From Sphingobacterium thalpophilum (GTDB lineage Bacteria; Bacteroidota; Bacteroidia; Chitinophagales; Chitinophagaceae), in NCBI GenBank assembly GCA_945871875.1, contig CAMBYC010000004.1:1-46884 (forward strand): 46,884 bases of DNA, given 5' to 3'. How positions within the stretch are numbered: position 1 is the stretch's first letter; every line of letters starts with the position of its first letter. This document shows positions 34,507-43,095 of this stretch, in pieces. The position numbers and the translations under genes were made by a program. A model generated the notes under the pieces. The model saw nothing but the letters and a program-made list of their open reading frames with translations. It ran no database searches and was not told the origin of the DNA.

Positions 34507-35279
34507 ACTAATTCTAATCCATCGTGCGCCAAATGCATTCCCTTAGGTAGTTCGGCTTCCACTTCATTGTGCAAACCCAACTGATGAGAGATATGTGTAA
34601 AATATACTTTGGGAACTTCTAATTCTTTAGCCAATTCTATGGCTTCTTCTAGTGTGAAATGTGATAAATGAGGTTCTCTTCTTAAAGCATTTAAAACCAA
34701 TATCTCTGAGCCTTTAATCTTGTCTTTTTCTAGTTTATCTATTCTGTTTGCATCTGTGATATAAGTAAAATTACCAAACCTAAAGCCTAGTACCGGCATT
34801 AAATGGTGCCACACCTTTATAGGCTCTATTTCCATATCACCAATTGTGAAAATATCTTTTTCTATATGATGAATTTTAAACTCGGGTACTCCTTTAAAGC
34901 GCTGGGTTTCATCAAAAGCATAATAGAACTCTCTCCTCAAAGAATCTTCTGTTAATTTATTTACATACAATTCCATAGGTTGGTTCATGAAATGATTGTA
35001 TGCCCTAATATCATCTAAACCCCCAATGTGATCTTTATGTGGATGAGTAAAAACAATTGCATCTAAGCGATTGGTTGATGATCGCAGCATTTGATACCTA
35101 AAATCTGGAGTGGTATCTATTACAATCGTTTTTTCGGGAGATGTAATTTTTATACTACTTCTTAACCTATTGTCTTTTGGATTTTTTGATGTACAAACAA
35201 TGCAATCACAGCCAATCATCGGAACGCCACCGCTTGTTCCAGTTCCAAGAAACGTAATTTGTAAAGGGGGGTAATTCAC
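34494..35279 (-). CDS. MBL-fold metallo-hydrolase (PhnP-like)
   Basis: 261 residues, starting with GTG at 35279 (NYPPLQITFLGTGTSGGVP). The metallo-beta-lactamase motif HPHKDHIGGLDDIR gives the two-metal site, and YITDANR and YFTHISHQLG supply later ligands. The CDCIVC segment near residue 25 recalls the extra zinc site of PhnP, a phosphoribosyl cyclic phosphodiesterase, but the same fold includes other hydrolases. No phn genes are near. It follows a small conserved gene in the same direction by 22 bases. The family call is strong; the substrate is not known. Confidence 0.87.
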   Translation of the reverse strand: MNYPPLQITFLGTGTSGGVPMIGCDCIVCTSKNPKDNRLRSSIKITSPEKTIVIDTTPDFRYQMLRSSTNRLDAIVFTHPHKDHIGGLDDIRAYNHFMNQPMELYVNKLTEDSLRREFYYAFDETQRFKGVPEFKIHHIEKDIFTIGDMEIEPIKVWHHLMPVLGFRFGNFTYITDANRIDKLEKDKIKGSEILVLNALRREPHLSHFTLEEAIELAKELEVPKVYFTHISHQLGLHNEVEAELPKGMHLAHDGLELVIRN

Positions 35280-35301
35280 CTTATAAAGTTATAGTAAAAC
35301 C

Positions 35302-35586
35302 TTACAATTTTACCTCTTCAAGGGAATTTATCATTAATTCTTCATAAAACTTAAGCTGTATAGCACTAAAACCTTCCGTATAGATAGTTAAATTCGGTAA
35401 AATGTCTATCAATACATTTATTCTACCTTCAATTTGAAGAAACTTATTGAGTACAATAACCTTTTTTTGCTCTAAAATGCAATAACCACTTTGAAAAGTT
35501 CCACGTTCATACCTAACTACATATCCTGCGTCTTCAATAATTTTTTCAATACGATTCAGCGTTGCAACATTAAATTTAATAGTCAT
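35302..35586 (-). CDS. Small conserved Bacteroidota-type protein
   Basis: 94 residues, no signal or membrane segment. The sequence (KFNVATLNRIEKIIEDAGYVVRYERG, FQSGYCILEQKKVIVLNKF) resembles a short conserved protein I associate with this phylum, often encoded next to MBL-fold hydrolase genes; no function is known to me. It is 22 bases upstream of the MBL gene and likely co-transcribed. Confidence 0.75.
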   Translation of the reverse strand: MTIKFNVATLNRIEKIIEDAGYVVRYERGTFQSGYCILEQKKVIVLNKFLQIEGRINVLIDILPNLTIYTEGFSAIQLKFYEELMINSLEEVKL

Positions 35587-35737
35587 AGGATTAGAATTTT
35601 ATCAAATTTAACTAAGTACATCGGGTTAAGAGAAATTCTTGATACAAACTTCTCTACATCAATACTTAAATAATGTGCATAATAATGTTTGGTTGGTAAT
35701 AATCAACATTTTTATCAACAACAAAAATGCAATACAA

Positions 35738-37294
35738 TTATTTAGGTTGCATCCTAACCATTGGTAATATCATTTCTTCTAATGAAATTCCGCCATGCTG
35801 AAATGAATTGCGGTAATAGTTCGCATAATAATTGTAGTTGTTAGGGAAGCATAAAAAAGTATCGTCTTTTGCAAAAATAAATGACGAATTAAGTCCTGGT
35901 GCCGGCAGCCCCCCTTGTTTAGGATCTTTTATGGCAAATACATCACGGGCATCATAATTCAAATTTCTGCCGTGCTTATATCGCAAATTGGTTGTTGTTT
36001 GTTTATCGCCTATCACCTTAATAGGAGATTTAACCCTAATGCTTCCATGATCTGTAGATAAAAGCAAAATGAATTTTTTATCTACAATTTTTTTTAATGC
36101 ATGATGCAATGGTGAATGATAAAACCAACTTTGGGTTAAACTTCTATAACTAGCCTCATCGCTTGCAAGTTCTTTAAGTACTTCCATTTCTGTACGCGCA
36201 TGACTTAACATATCTACAAAGTTGTAAACAATAATGCTTAAATCTTTTTGTAACAGATTGTGACTATTATCTACCAATTTCTGGGCTTCTTGGTTGTTGA
36301 TTATTTTTTGATAAGAGAATCTAATATCTTCTCGGTTTAATCGCTTCAATTGCAACTGAAACAATTCTTCTTCATGAAGATTTTTTCCTCCTTCTTCTTC
36401 ATCGTTTTTCCACAAATGAGGCATTTGTTTTTCTATTTCAGAAGGCATTAATCCAGCAAAAACTGCATTTCTACTGTATTGAGTGGCGGTTGGCAAAATA
36501 CTATAAAACGAATCTTCTTCTAAAACCCTAAAATTTTCTTGAAAAATTGGTTGTATAGCTTTCCATTGGTCAAATCGTAAATTGTCAACTACCAACCAAA
36601 TAACTGGGACCTTTTTATCAATATGTGGTAATATTTTATTTTCAAACAACTGTGGGCTTGTTAAAGGAGCATTTGATGCATTAGGATTTACCCAATTGAG
36701 GTATTCTTTGCTGATAAATTTGCTAAAAATTCTGTTTGCCTCACTTTTTTGGTCTGAGAGGATTTCTTGCATTTCATCACTTTCGCTTTTCTCCATTTCC
36801 AACTCCCAAAAAATGAGTTTTTTATAGATTTCCATCCATTCTTTGTGGTCAGGATTATCGTTCAAAGCCATAAACAAATCGCGAAACTGCTGTTGGTAGG
36901 CTGTTAATGTTTTTTCTGCAACCAAGGTTTTTTTGTCGATAATCTTTTTTAAACTCAATAAAACTTGGTTAGGGTTAACGGGTTTAATGAGATAATCACT
37001 TATTTGGGAACCAATTGCCTCGTTCATAAGGTTTTCGGTTTCATTTTTGGTTATCATAACAACTGGCAGTTGGTTGTTGATAGCTTTAATTCTAGTTAAT
37101 GTTTCAATTCCACTTATTCCGGGCATCGATTCATCAAGCAGAACCACATCAACGGGGTGATTTTTAACATATTCAATTGCATCATAACCATTGGTGCAGG
37201 TTTCAACAGTATATCCTTTGTTGTTTAAAAAAATGGTTTGGGATTTCAAGCTATCAATTTCATCATCCACCCAGAGAATTATTGATTTTTCCAT
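35738..37294 (-). CDS. porX: PorX-type response regulator with PglZ domain
   Basis: 518 residues. An N-terminal receiver (1-~125) has WVDDE, phosphorylation site Asp54 in VVLLDESMPG, the VMITKNE segment and Lys in DYLIKPVNP. A linker follows, then the C-terminal PglZ domain of the alkaline phosphatase superfamily (VPVIWLVVDNLRFDQW, NAVFAGLMPSEIE, LLLSTDHGS). This architecture is that of PorX, which with the kinase PorY controls type IX secretion and gliding genes in Bacteroidota. The T9SS sorting domain at the window's end shows the system is present. porY is not in view. Confidence 0.94.
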   Translation of the reverse strand: MEKSIILWVDDEIDSLKSQTIFLNNKGYTVETCTNGYDAIEYVKNHPVDVVLLDESMPGISGIETLTRIKAINNQLPVVMITKNETENLMNEAIGSQISDYLIKPVNPNQVLLSLKKIIDKKTLVAEKTLTAYQQQFRDLFMALNDNPDHKEWMEIYKKLIFWELEMEKSESDEMQEILSDQKSEANRIFSKFISKEYLNWVNPNASNAPLTSPQLFENKILPHIDKKVPVIWLVVDNLRFDQWKAIQPIFQENFRVLEEDSFYSILPTATQYSRNAVFAGLMPSEIEKQMPHLWKNDEEEGGKNLHEEELFQLQLKRLNREDIRFSYQKIINNQEAQKLVDNSHNLLQKDLSIIVYNFVDMLSHARTEMEVLKELASDEASYRSLTQSWFYHSPLHHALKKIVDKKFILLLSTDHGSIRVKSPIKVIGDKQTTTNLRYKHGRNLNYDARDVFAIKDPKQGGLPAPGLNSSFIFAKDDTFLCFPNNYNYYANYYRNSFQHGGISLEEMILPMVRMQPK

Positions 37295-37381
37295 ATAATT
37301 GTTGCAGTTTTTTGTTTATGTTGAAGGTATAATTTCTAAATCCTCAATCTCGATATTAAACTTAATAATAAACTTATTTAC

Positions 37382-37417
37382 AATCTTAATTGTAATCTTA
37401 ATTATAATCTTAATTAT
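37382..37417. repeat. Three-copy 12-bp tandem repeat
   Basis: AATCTTAATTGT followed by two copies of AATCTTAATTAT, between the divergent porX and HD-protein genes. Copy number changes could alter spacing in this promoter region. Confidence 0.85.
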
Positions 37418-37470
37418 ACCTTTATCTAAATTATCTTTTATTATTTTGTTCAAATCAAATTTAACAATTA

Positions 37471-38691
37471 GTGGGTAAGTCTATAAGAAAAATCATCAAT
37501 GATCCGGTTTATGGGTTTATCACAATAGATCATCCTTTATTGTTGGCAATTATTGAACATCCTTTTTACCAGCGTTTAAGGCGAATCAAGCAGATGGCTT
37601 TGGCATATTTAGTTTATCCTGGTGCTGTGCATACAAGATTACACCATTCACTTGGGGCATATCATTTAATGTGTGAGGCACTTACAGAATTGCAAAGAAA
37701 AGGTATAACAATTACTCCAGAAGAAGAACTTGGTGCCAAAATTGCCATTTTATTGCATGATATTGGTCACGGACCATTTTCTCATGCCTTAGAAAGGGTA
37801 TTGATAGAAAATTGCCACCACGAAGAAATTTCTTTGTTGATGATGGACAAGTTGAATATCCAATTTGACGGAGCTTTAGAAACTGCGATTTCTATTTTTA
37901 CGAATAAATATCCAAAGCGATTTTTGCATCAATTGGTGAGTGGACAACTGGATGTAGATCGGATGGATTATTTAACTCGTGATAGTTTTTTCAGTGGGGT
38001 AAGTGAAGGTGTTATTGGTTATGATCGAATTATAAAAATGTTAACCGTTCATGACGGTGAACTAATGGTGGAAGAAAAAGCCATTTATTCTATTGAAAAA
38101 TTTCTTGTAGCACGCAGATTAATGTTTTGGCAGGTTTATTTGCATAAAACGGTGTTAAGTAGTGAGATGATGCTCGTAAAAGCATTGGAAAGGGTTAAAT
38201 ATTTGGGGCAAAATGGTGATAGAAGTATGCTTAATGAAGAACCCTTAACACAATTTTTGCTCGGAAATGTATCTACAAACATGGCAGAAAACATAGATTT
38301 GTTTGCTTTATTAGACGATACTGATGTTATTGCCGCAATAAAAAGGTGGCAAACGAACAATGATAAAGTTTTATCGTTACTCTCTAACGGTATTCTCAAT
38401 AGAAACCTGTTAAAAGTAAAAATGCAGGGTGAACCTATTGGCTCAGATTTCATTGAAAATAAACAAACTGAAGTAGCGAAGGCATTAGGAATAACTAATG
38501 ATGAAGTACATTATTTGGTTTTTAGTGGAGAAATTGAGAATAGTTTATACAATCCAAACGATGAAGACATTAAAATTTTGTTTAAAGATCAAACTGTAAG
38601 AAGTATATTAATGGTAGATAATGCATTGATACACCAAAATTTATCTAGACCCGTTAAAAAATTTTACATTTGTTATCCTGTAATCAAATAA
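37471..38691 (+). CDS. HD-domain phosphohydrolase (SAMHD1/dGTPase-like)
   Basis: 406 residues starting with GTG at 37471 (GKSIRKIINDPVYGFI). The HD signature is visible: HTRLHHSLGAYHL, LLHDIGHGPFSHALE (His-Asp pair) and QLDVDRMDYLTRDSFF. It is related to dNTP triphosphohydrolases such as SAMHD1-type proteins. It leads the lipid A operon, 25 bases ahead of lpxD, an arrangement I recall as frequent in Bacteroidota. Whether it has a role in envelope synthesis or just shares the transcript is not known. Confidence 0.9.
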   Translation: MGKSIRKIINDPVYGFITIDHPLLLAIIEHPFYQRLRRIKQMALAYLVYPGAVHTRLHHSLGAYHLMCEALTELQRKGITITPEEELGAKIAILLHDIGHGPFSHALERVLIENCHHEEISLLMMDKLNIQFDGALETAISIFTNKYPKRFLHQLVSGQLDVDRMDYLTRDSFFSGVSEGVIGYDRIIKMLTVHDGELMVEEKAIYSIEKFLVARRLMFWQVYLHKTVLSSEMMLVKALERVKYLGQNGDRSMLNEEPLTQFLLGNVSTNMAENIDLFALLDDTDVIAAIKRWQTNNDKVLSLLSNGILNRNLLKVKMQGEPIGSDFIENKQTEVAKALGITNDEVHYLVFSGEIENSLYNPNDEDIKILFKDQTVRSILMVDNALIHQNLSRPVKKFYICYPVIK

Positions 38692-38716
38692 AAATTCAAA
38701 AGTTTTAAAACGATAT

Positions 38717-39754
38717 ATGCAATTTAGTGCCACACAAATAGCCTTGTTGATTAAGGGAACTGTAGAAGGAGATGCTTCAGTTGAGGTAAGTTCTTTTGGG
38801 AAAATTGAAGAAGCTGGTAAAGGTCAAATTTCTTTTTTAGCCAACCCAAAATATGAAGATTATCTATATACAACTGGTGCATCAATTGTAATTGTTAACC
38901 AGCATTTAGAATTAAAGGCTTCTGTTTCTGCCACATTAATAAGGGTTCCAGATGCATATTCCGCATTTGCCACGCTATTGAAAATTTATCAAGATTTGGC
39001 ACAGCAGCAATTAACAGGTATTCAACAACCAAGTTTTATTGCTCCAACTGCAAAAGTTGGAACGAATGTTTATGTTGGGGCATTCAGTTATATTGGTAAT
39101 CATGTAGAAATTGGCGATAATGTTAAAATTTATCCTCAAGTATATATAGGCGATGGGGTAAAAATTGGAGCTAATACTGTTATACACCCTGGTACAAAGA
39201 TATACCAACATTGTGTTGTTGGGAAAAATGTAATCTTGCATGCTGGTGTTGTAATAGGTAGTGATGGTTTTGGATTTGCACCACAAAAAGATGGCACTTA
39301 CCTCAAAGTGCCACAAATTGGTAACGTTGTAATTGAAGATCATGTAGAGATAGGATCAAATACTACAATAGATAGGGCAACAATTGGATCTACTATTATC
39401 CATTCAGGTGCTAAATTGGATAATCTTATTCAAATTGCACACAATGTTGAAATTGGCAATTCTACTGTAATTGCTGCACAAACCGGTGTGAGTGGAAGTA
39501 CCAAAATTGGGAATAGGGTTATGATTGGCGGACAAACCGGCGTTGTAGGTCATATTTCAATTGCAGATGGTACAAGAATAAATGGCAAAAGTGGGATTAC
39601 AAAATCAATAAAAGTTCCAAACCAGGCGGTAAATGGAACACCAGCTTATGAGTTTTCAGCATCTTTAAAGGCTCAAGCAGTTTTAAAAAGATTGCCAGAT
39701 TTGGAAAAAAGAATCATTGAAATGGAAAAGTTATTGAATGCTTTGAAACCCTAG
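38717..39754 (+). CDS. lpxD: UDP-3-O-acylglucosamine N-acyltransferase
   Basis: 345 residues. It adds the second hydroxyacyl chain in lipid A synthesis. The N-terminal uridine-binding domain (1-~100; GQISFLANPKYEDYL) precedes a left-handed beta helix of hexapeptide repeats (~100-310) with HAGVVIGSDGFGFAP and the catalytic His in IQIAHNVEIG. The C-terminal helix (LKRLPDLEKRIIEMEKLLN) is typical. It lies between the HD gene and the lpxC-fabZ fusion. Confidence 0.95.
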   Translation: MQFSATQIALLIKGTVEGDASVEVSSFGKIEEAGKGQISFLANPKYEDYLYTTGASIVIVNQHLELKASVSATLIRVPDAYSAFATLLKIYQDLAQQQLTGIQQPSFIAPTAKVGTNVYVGAFSYIGNHVEIGDNVKIYPQVYIGDGVKIGANTVIHPGTKIYQHCVVGKNVILHAGVVIGSDGFGFAPQKDGTYLKVPQIGNVVIEDHVEIGSNTTIDRATIGSTIIHSGAKLDNLIQIAHNVEIGNSTVIAAQTGVSGSTKIGNRVMIGGQTGVVGHISIADGTRINGKSGITKSIKVPNQAVNGTPAYEFSASLKAQAVLKRLPDLEKRIIEMEKLLNALKP

Positions 39755-39856
39755 TCAATTAAATATCTTATTGTAAAAAATACATATTTACCTTAACCAG
39801 TTCAAGCAATCTCTAATTCTATCTGTTAATAACCATTCTTTAATGGCATAATCCGT

Positions 39857-39864
39857 TATATTTG
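39857..39864 (+). promoter_or_regulatory. Putative -7 box of lpxC-fabZ
   Basis: TATATTTG, a perfect TAnnTTTG match, 18 bases before the ATG at 39883. It argues for the ATG rather than the TTG at 39862, which overlaps the box. It would give the fusion gene its own promoter inside the lipid A cluster. Confidence 0.55.
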
Positions 39865-39882
39865 CATCTTCAAACAATAGGA

Positions 39883-41289
39883 ATGGAGGGAAATTTTAAT
39901 CCAGATCAACAACATACATTAAGTAACGCAGTTAGTATATCTGGTACCGGATTACATACGGGTATTTTGGTAGATATGACTCTAAAACCTGCCAATCCCG
40001 GTTATGGTATTCAATTTCAGAGAATTGATTTGCCTGGACAGCCAGTGATAATGGCAGATTGTGACTTGGTTGTTGATACTTCCAGGGGTACAACTTTAGA
40101 AGATAAAGGTACACGAATTAGCACCGTAGAACATATTTTAGCTGCATTGGTAGGGATGGGTGTTGACAATTGCCATATCGAAATCAATGGTCCAGAAGTG
40201 CCAATTATTGATGGAAGTTCATCTCCATTTGTTGAAATCATTGAAGAAGCCGGTATTTTAGAGCAACAAGCTGCTAAAAGTTGGTACACTATTGATACCA
40301 ATATCACTTTTTATGATGAGCAAAAGCGTGTAGAATTGGTTGCTATGCCTGCAATGGAATATAAAATCACTACTTTAATCGATTTTAATAGTCCAGTTTT
40401 AGGCACCCAACATGCAAAACTAAAAACAATTAAAGATTTTAAAACTGAAATTGCACCTTGTAGAACCTTTTGTTTTTTGCATGAGTTAGAAATGTTGTTG
40501 GCAAACAATTTAATAAAAGGCGGAGATATCAACAATGCAATTGTAATTGTTGATAAGCCAGTTACGAAAGAAGAAATAGATCGTTTGGCTGGCGTATTTA
40601 AGAAGGATAATATTGAAGTAAAATCTGAAGGTTATTTAAACAACCTTGAACTTAGATATCCCAACGAACCCGCTCGTCATAAATTATTAGATGTTGTAGG
40701 AGATTTGGCATTAATAGGATATCCAATTAAAGCACATATAATTGCCAACAGACCTGGCCATGCTTCCAATGTTGAGTTTGCTAAAAAAATCAAACAATAC
40801 ATTAGGAAGAACAAGCAAATTAAAAATGTTCCGGTTTACGATCCCAACCAACCCGCTGTTTATTCTACACAACAAATTGAGAAAATTTTACCTCATCGCT
40901 ATCCATTTTTGTTGGTAGATAAAGTTATAGAATTGTCTGATAAAAGAATTGTAGGCATTAAAAATGTAACCTTTAATGAACCATTTTTTGCAGGGCATTT
41001 TCCTGGAAACCCTGTGATGCCGGGCGTTTTGCAAATTGAAGCACTTGCACAAACTGGTGGAATCTTAGCTATAAATGCTTTGCCTCCAGGTGAATACGAT
41101 ACTTATTTCGTAAAAATTGACAACTGCAAGTTCAAACATAAAGTGATTCCAGGTGATACCATGATTTTAAAAATGGAACTCATTTCTCCAATAAGAAGAG
41201 GCTTATGTGAAATGCATGGAACCGTTTATGTTGGAAATAAAATTACAACTGAAGGTATTTTAATGGCACAGTTGGTAAAAAGATCGTAA
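39883..41289 (+). CDS. lpxC/fabZ: LpxC-FabZ fusion: UDP-3-O-acyl-GlcNAc deacetylase and 3-hydroxyacyl-ACP dehydratase
   Basis: 468 residues from the ATG at 39883 (EGNFNPDQQHTLSN). Residues 1-~305 are LpxC, the zinc deacetylase committing to lipid A, with TVEHILAALVGMGVDN (Glu-His pair) and PARHKLLDVVGDLALIG (HKxxD zinc ligands). Residues ~320-468 are FabZ, the fatty-acid dehydratase, with LPHRYPFLLVDKV and FAGHFPGNPVMPGVLQIEALAQTGG holding catalytic His and Glu. This fusion is a recognised Bacteroidota feature linking lipid A and fatty-acid synthesis, which compete for hydroxyacyl-ACP. Confidence 0.96.
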   Translation: MEGNFNPDQQHTLSNAVSISGTGLHTGILVDMTLKPANPGYGIQFQRIDLPGQPVIMADCDLVVDTSRGTTLEDKGTRISTVEHILAALVGMGVDNCHIEINGPEVPIIDGSSSPFVEIIEEAGILEQQAAKSWYTIDTNITFYDEQKRVELVAMPAMEYKITTLIDFNSPVLGTQHAKLKTIKDFKTEIAPCRTFCFLHELEMLLANNLIKGGDINNAIVIVDKPVTKEEIDRLAGVFKKDNIEVKSEGYLNNLELRYPNEPARHKLLDVVGDLALIGYPIKAHIIANRPGHASNVEFAKKIKQYIRKNKQIKNVPVYDPNQPAVYSTQQIEKILPHRYPFLLVDKVIELSDKRIVGIKNVTFNEPFFAGHFPGNPVMPGVLQIEALAQTGGILAINALPPGEYDTYFVKIDNCKFKHKVIPGDTMILKMELISPIRRGLCEMHGTVYVGNKITTEGILMAQLVKRS

Positions 41290-41327
41290 AAGCATTACAA
41301 AGTGCTTTTTGATTCTTTACAATAATA

Positions 41328-41335
41328 TATATTTG
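41328..41335 (+). promoter_or_regulatory. Putative -7 box of lpxA
   Basis: TATATTTG, 45 bases before the lpxA ATG at 41381. A TTTG lies at 41308-41311, but the 16-base spacing is shorter than the consensus. It supports the ATG at 41381 over the upstream TTG at 41309. Confidence 0.4.
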
Positions 41336-41380
41336 AAAAATCTACCCTACGATAAAACAACCCTCAACAACGAACAAAAC

Positions 41381-42187
41381 ATGATTCATCCGCATACATC
41401 GATACATCCTGATTCAAAATTGGGGGCCAATATTCAAATAGATCCATTTTCGGTTATCCATAAAAATGTGATAATTGGAGACGGTACTTGGATTGGAAGC
41501 AATGTTACCATTATGGAAGGTGCTCGAATTGGTAAAAATTGCAGGATTTTCCCAGGTGCAGTAATTTCTGCTGCCCCTCAAGATTTAAAATTTGAGGGAG
41601 AAGAAACTACAGTACAAATTGGCGATAATACCACTGTAAGAGAATTTGTAACCATCCATCGAGGTACAAAAGATCGTTGGACTACAATTGTAGGAAACAA
41701 TTGCTTAATAATGGCTTACAGTCATATTGCACATGATTGTATCATTGGTGATAACTGCATTATGAGCAACAATACTCAGATGGCTGGTCATGTTACTATG
41801 GGAGACAATTCTATTTTAGCAGGAATGTGTGCTGTGCACCAATTTGTAAAAATTGGCAGACATAGTTTTATTGCAGGAGGTTCTTTGATAAGTAAAGATG
41901 TTCCTCCATATATCAAAGCAGGAAGAACGCCATTAAGTTATGCAGGAGTAAATTCTATAGGATTGAAGCGTAAAGGGTTTACAGTAGATAAAATAAATCA
42001 TATACTTGATATCTACAGGGTAATATACAATAAGGGTTTAAATACTACACAAGCTATTCAGTTTATTGAAGAAGAGTTGCCAGCAACTGATGAGCGAGAC
42101 GACATCACTACTTTTATTAGAGAAAGCGGAAGAGGTATCATCAAAAGATATTCAAAAACCAATATCGAAGATGATCTCACTGATTGA
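41381..42187 (+). CDS. lpxA: UDP-N-acetylglucosamine acyltransferase
   Basis: 268 residues from ATG 41381 (IHPHTSIHPDSKLGANIQ), the normal family length and start; the frame also extends to a TTG at 41309. LpxA performs the first acylation of lipid A synthesis. Hexapeptide beta-helix repeats run through the N-terminal two thirds, with the catalytic His in AYSHIAHDCIIGDNC and HRGTKD nearby. The C-terminal helices (GLKRKGFTVDKINHILDIYRVIY) are typical. Its last 17 bases overlap the ABC ATPase gene. Confidence 0.95.
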   Translation: MIHPHTSIHPDSKLGANIQIDPFSVIHKNVIIGDGTWIGSNVTIMEGARIGKNCRIFPGAVISAAPQDLKFEGEETTVQIGDNTTVREFVTIHRGTKDRWTTIVGNNCLIMAYSHIAHDCIIGDNCIMSNNTQMAGHVTMGDNSILAGMCAVHQFVKIGRHSFIAGGSLISKDVPPYIKAGRTPLSYAGVNSIGLKRKGFTVDKINHILDIYRVIYNKGLNTTQAIQFIEEELPATDERDDITTFIRESGRGIIKRYSKTNIEDDLTD

Positions 42188-42785
42188 TGCCGGAAAACGC
42201 TACAATCGAGAATGGATTTTTCGCCATTGTACCCAGCAATTTAATTTGGGAAATGCTTACGCTATTACTGGTCCTAATGGCTCTGGTAAATCTACTTTAT
42301 TACAGGTTATTGCTGGAGCAATTAGATTAAGTGAAGGTGAGATCAAACTACACTTCAATCAAAAAAACATTGAACCTGAACAACATTTTACACAAATTGC
42401 AATTGCTGCACCTTATCTTGAATTGATTGAAGAAATGACGCCACTTGAACTCTTAGCATTTCATCTTCAGTTTAAACCCTTTATTCAGGATTTTACCATA
42501 AAAGATATTATTAGTATTGTTCAACTGGAGCAAGCTTCCAATAAACAAATACGCTATTTTAGTTCCGGAATGAAGCAAAGGCTGAAATTGGCACAATGCA
42601 TTTTCTCAGATGCACCTTTTGTTTTATTAGATGAACCCTGCACAAATCTCGACACTCGAGGCATCGAACTCTATCATCAACTAATTGAAAATTATACCCA
42701 TAATCGTTGTGTTATTGTAAGCAGCAACGATATAAATGAGTATGGGTTTTGTAAGGATGTGGTGGGAATAGGAAAGTTTAAATAA
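42171..42785 (+). CDS. ABC transporter ATP-binding protein
   Basis: 204 residues from ATG 42171 (ISLIDAGKRYNREWIFRH); a much longer upstream frame would sit almost wholly inside lpxA and is rejected. Walker A GPNGSGKST, the signature region FSSGMKQRLKLAQ, and Walker B FVLLDEP are present. It overlaps lpxA by 17 bases, so it is translationally coupled to lipid A synthesis. No permease gene lies nearby. The partner could be encoded elsewhere; a link to envelope or lipopolysaccharide transport is a plausible guess only. Confidence 0.9.
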   Translation: MISLIDAGKRYNREWIFRHCTQQFNLGNAYAITGPNGSGKSTLLQVIAGAIRLSEGEIKLHFNQKNIEPEQHFTQIAIAAPYLELIEEMTPLELLAFHLQFKPFIQDFTIKDIISIVQLEQASNKQIRYFSSGMKQRLKLAQCIFSDAPFVLLDEPCTNLDTRGIELYHQLIENYTHNRCVIVSSNDINEYGFCKDVVGIGKFK

Positions 42786-43095
42786 ACCCACACTACGAAT
42801 TAGAACTATTTATTTAAGGTTTTGGCTAAAGCCAATGGAATGACAATTCAGGGGCAAGATGCTTTATGAGTTTAGGAATGTATTAATCTTATTTGTCCAT
42901 TTACATTAGAGGAAACCCTTGAATTGCCCCAAGCTTCAGCTGGGGGTATAGGAATTGAAATTTTGATATTAGACCTAATGCTTAAACTTGTTTAAACGAG
43001 CTTAATGAGCAAGTTGAATAATCTAGGTAACAACTTGGAATTAGGTTTTTAAGTTATAACTAACTCGAAGCAATCAAATATATTTAACTCTTTTT
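42786..43095. repeat. Intergenic region with two palindromic elements
   Basis: 310 bases between convergent genes, no credible gene. TTGGCTAAAGCCAA (42822-42835) and CCCCAAGCTTCAGCTGGGG (42927-42945) form short hairpins and look like parts of one interspersed REP-like element; a degraded relative occurs at 6396-6420. Either hairpin could end transcription of the ABC gene. The remainder shows nothing clear. Confidence 0.6.

Noticed and set aside
42066-42170. Longer N-terminus for the ABC ATPase
   Set aside because: It lies wholly inside lpxA in another frame and has no ABC-family similarity; the ATG at 42171 fits the family start.
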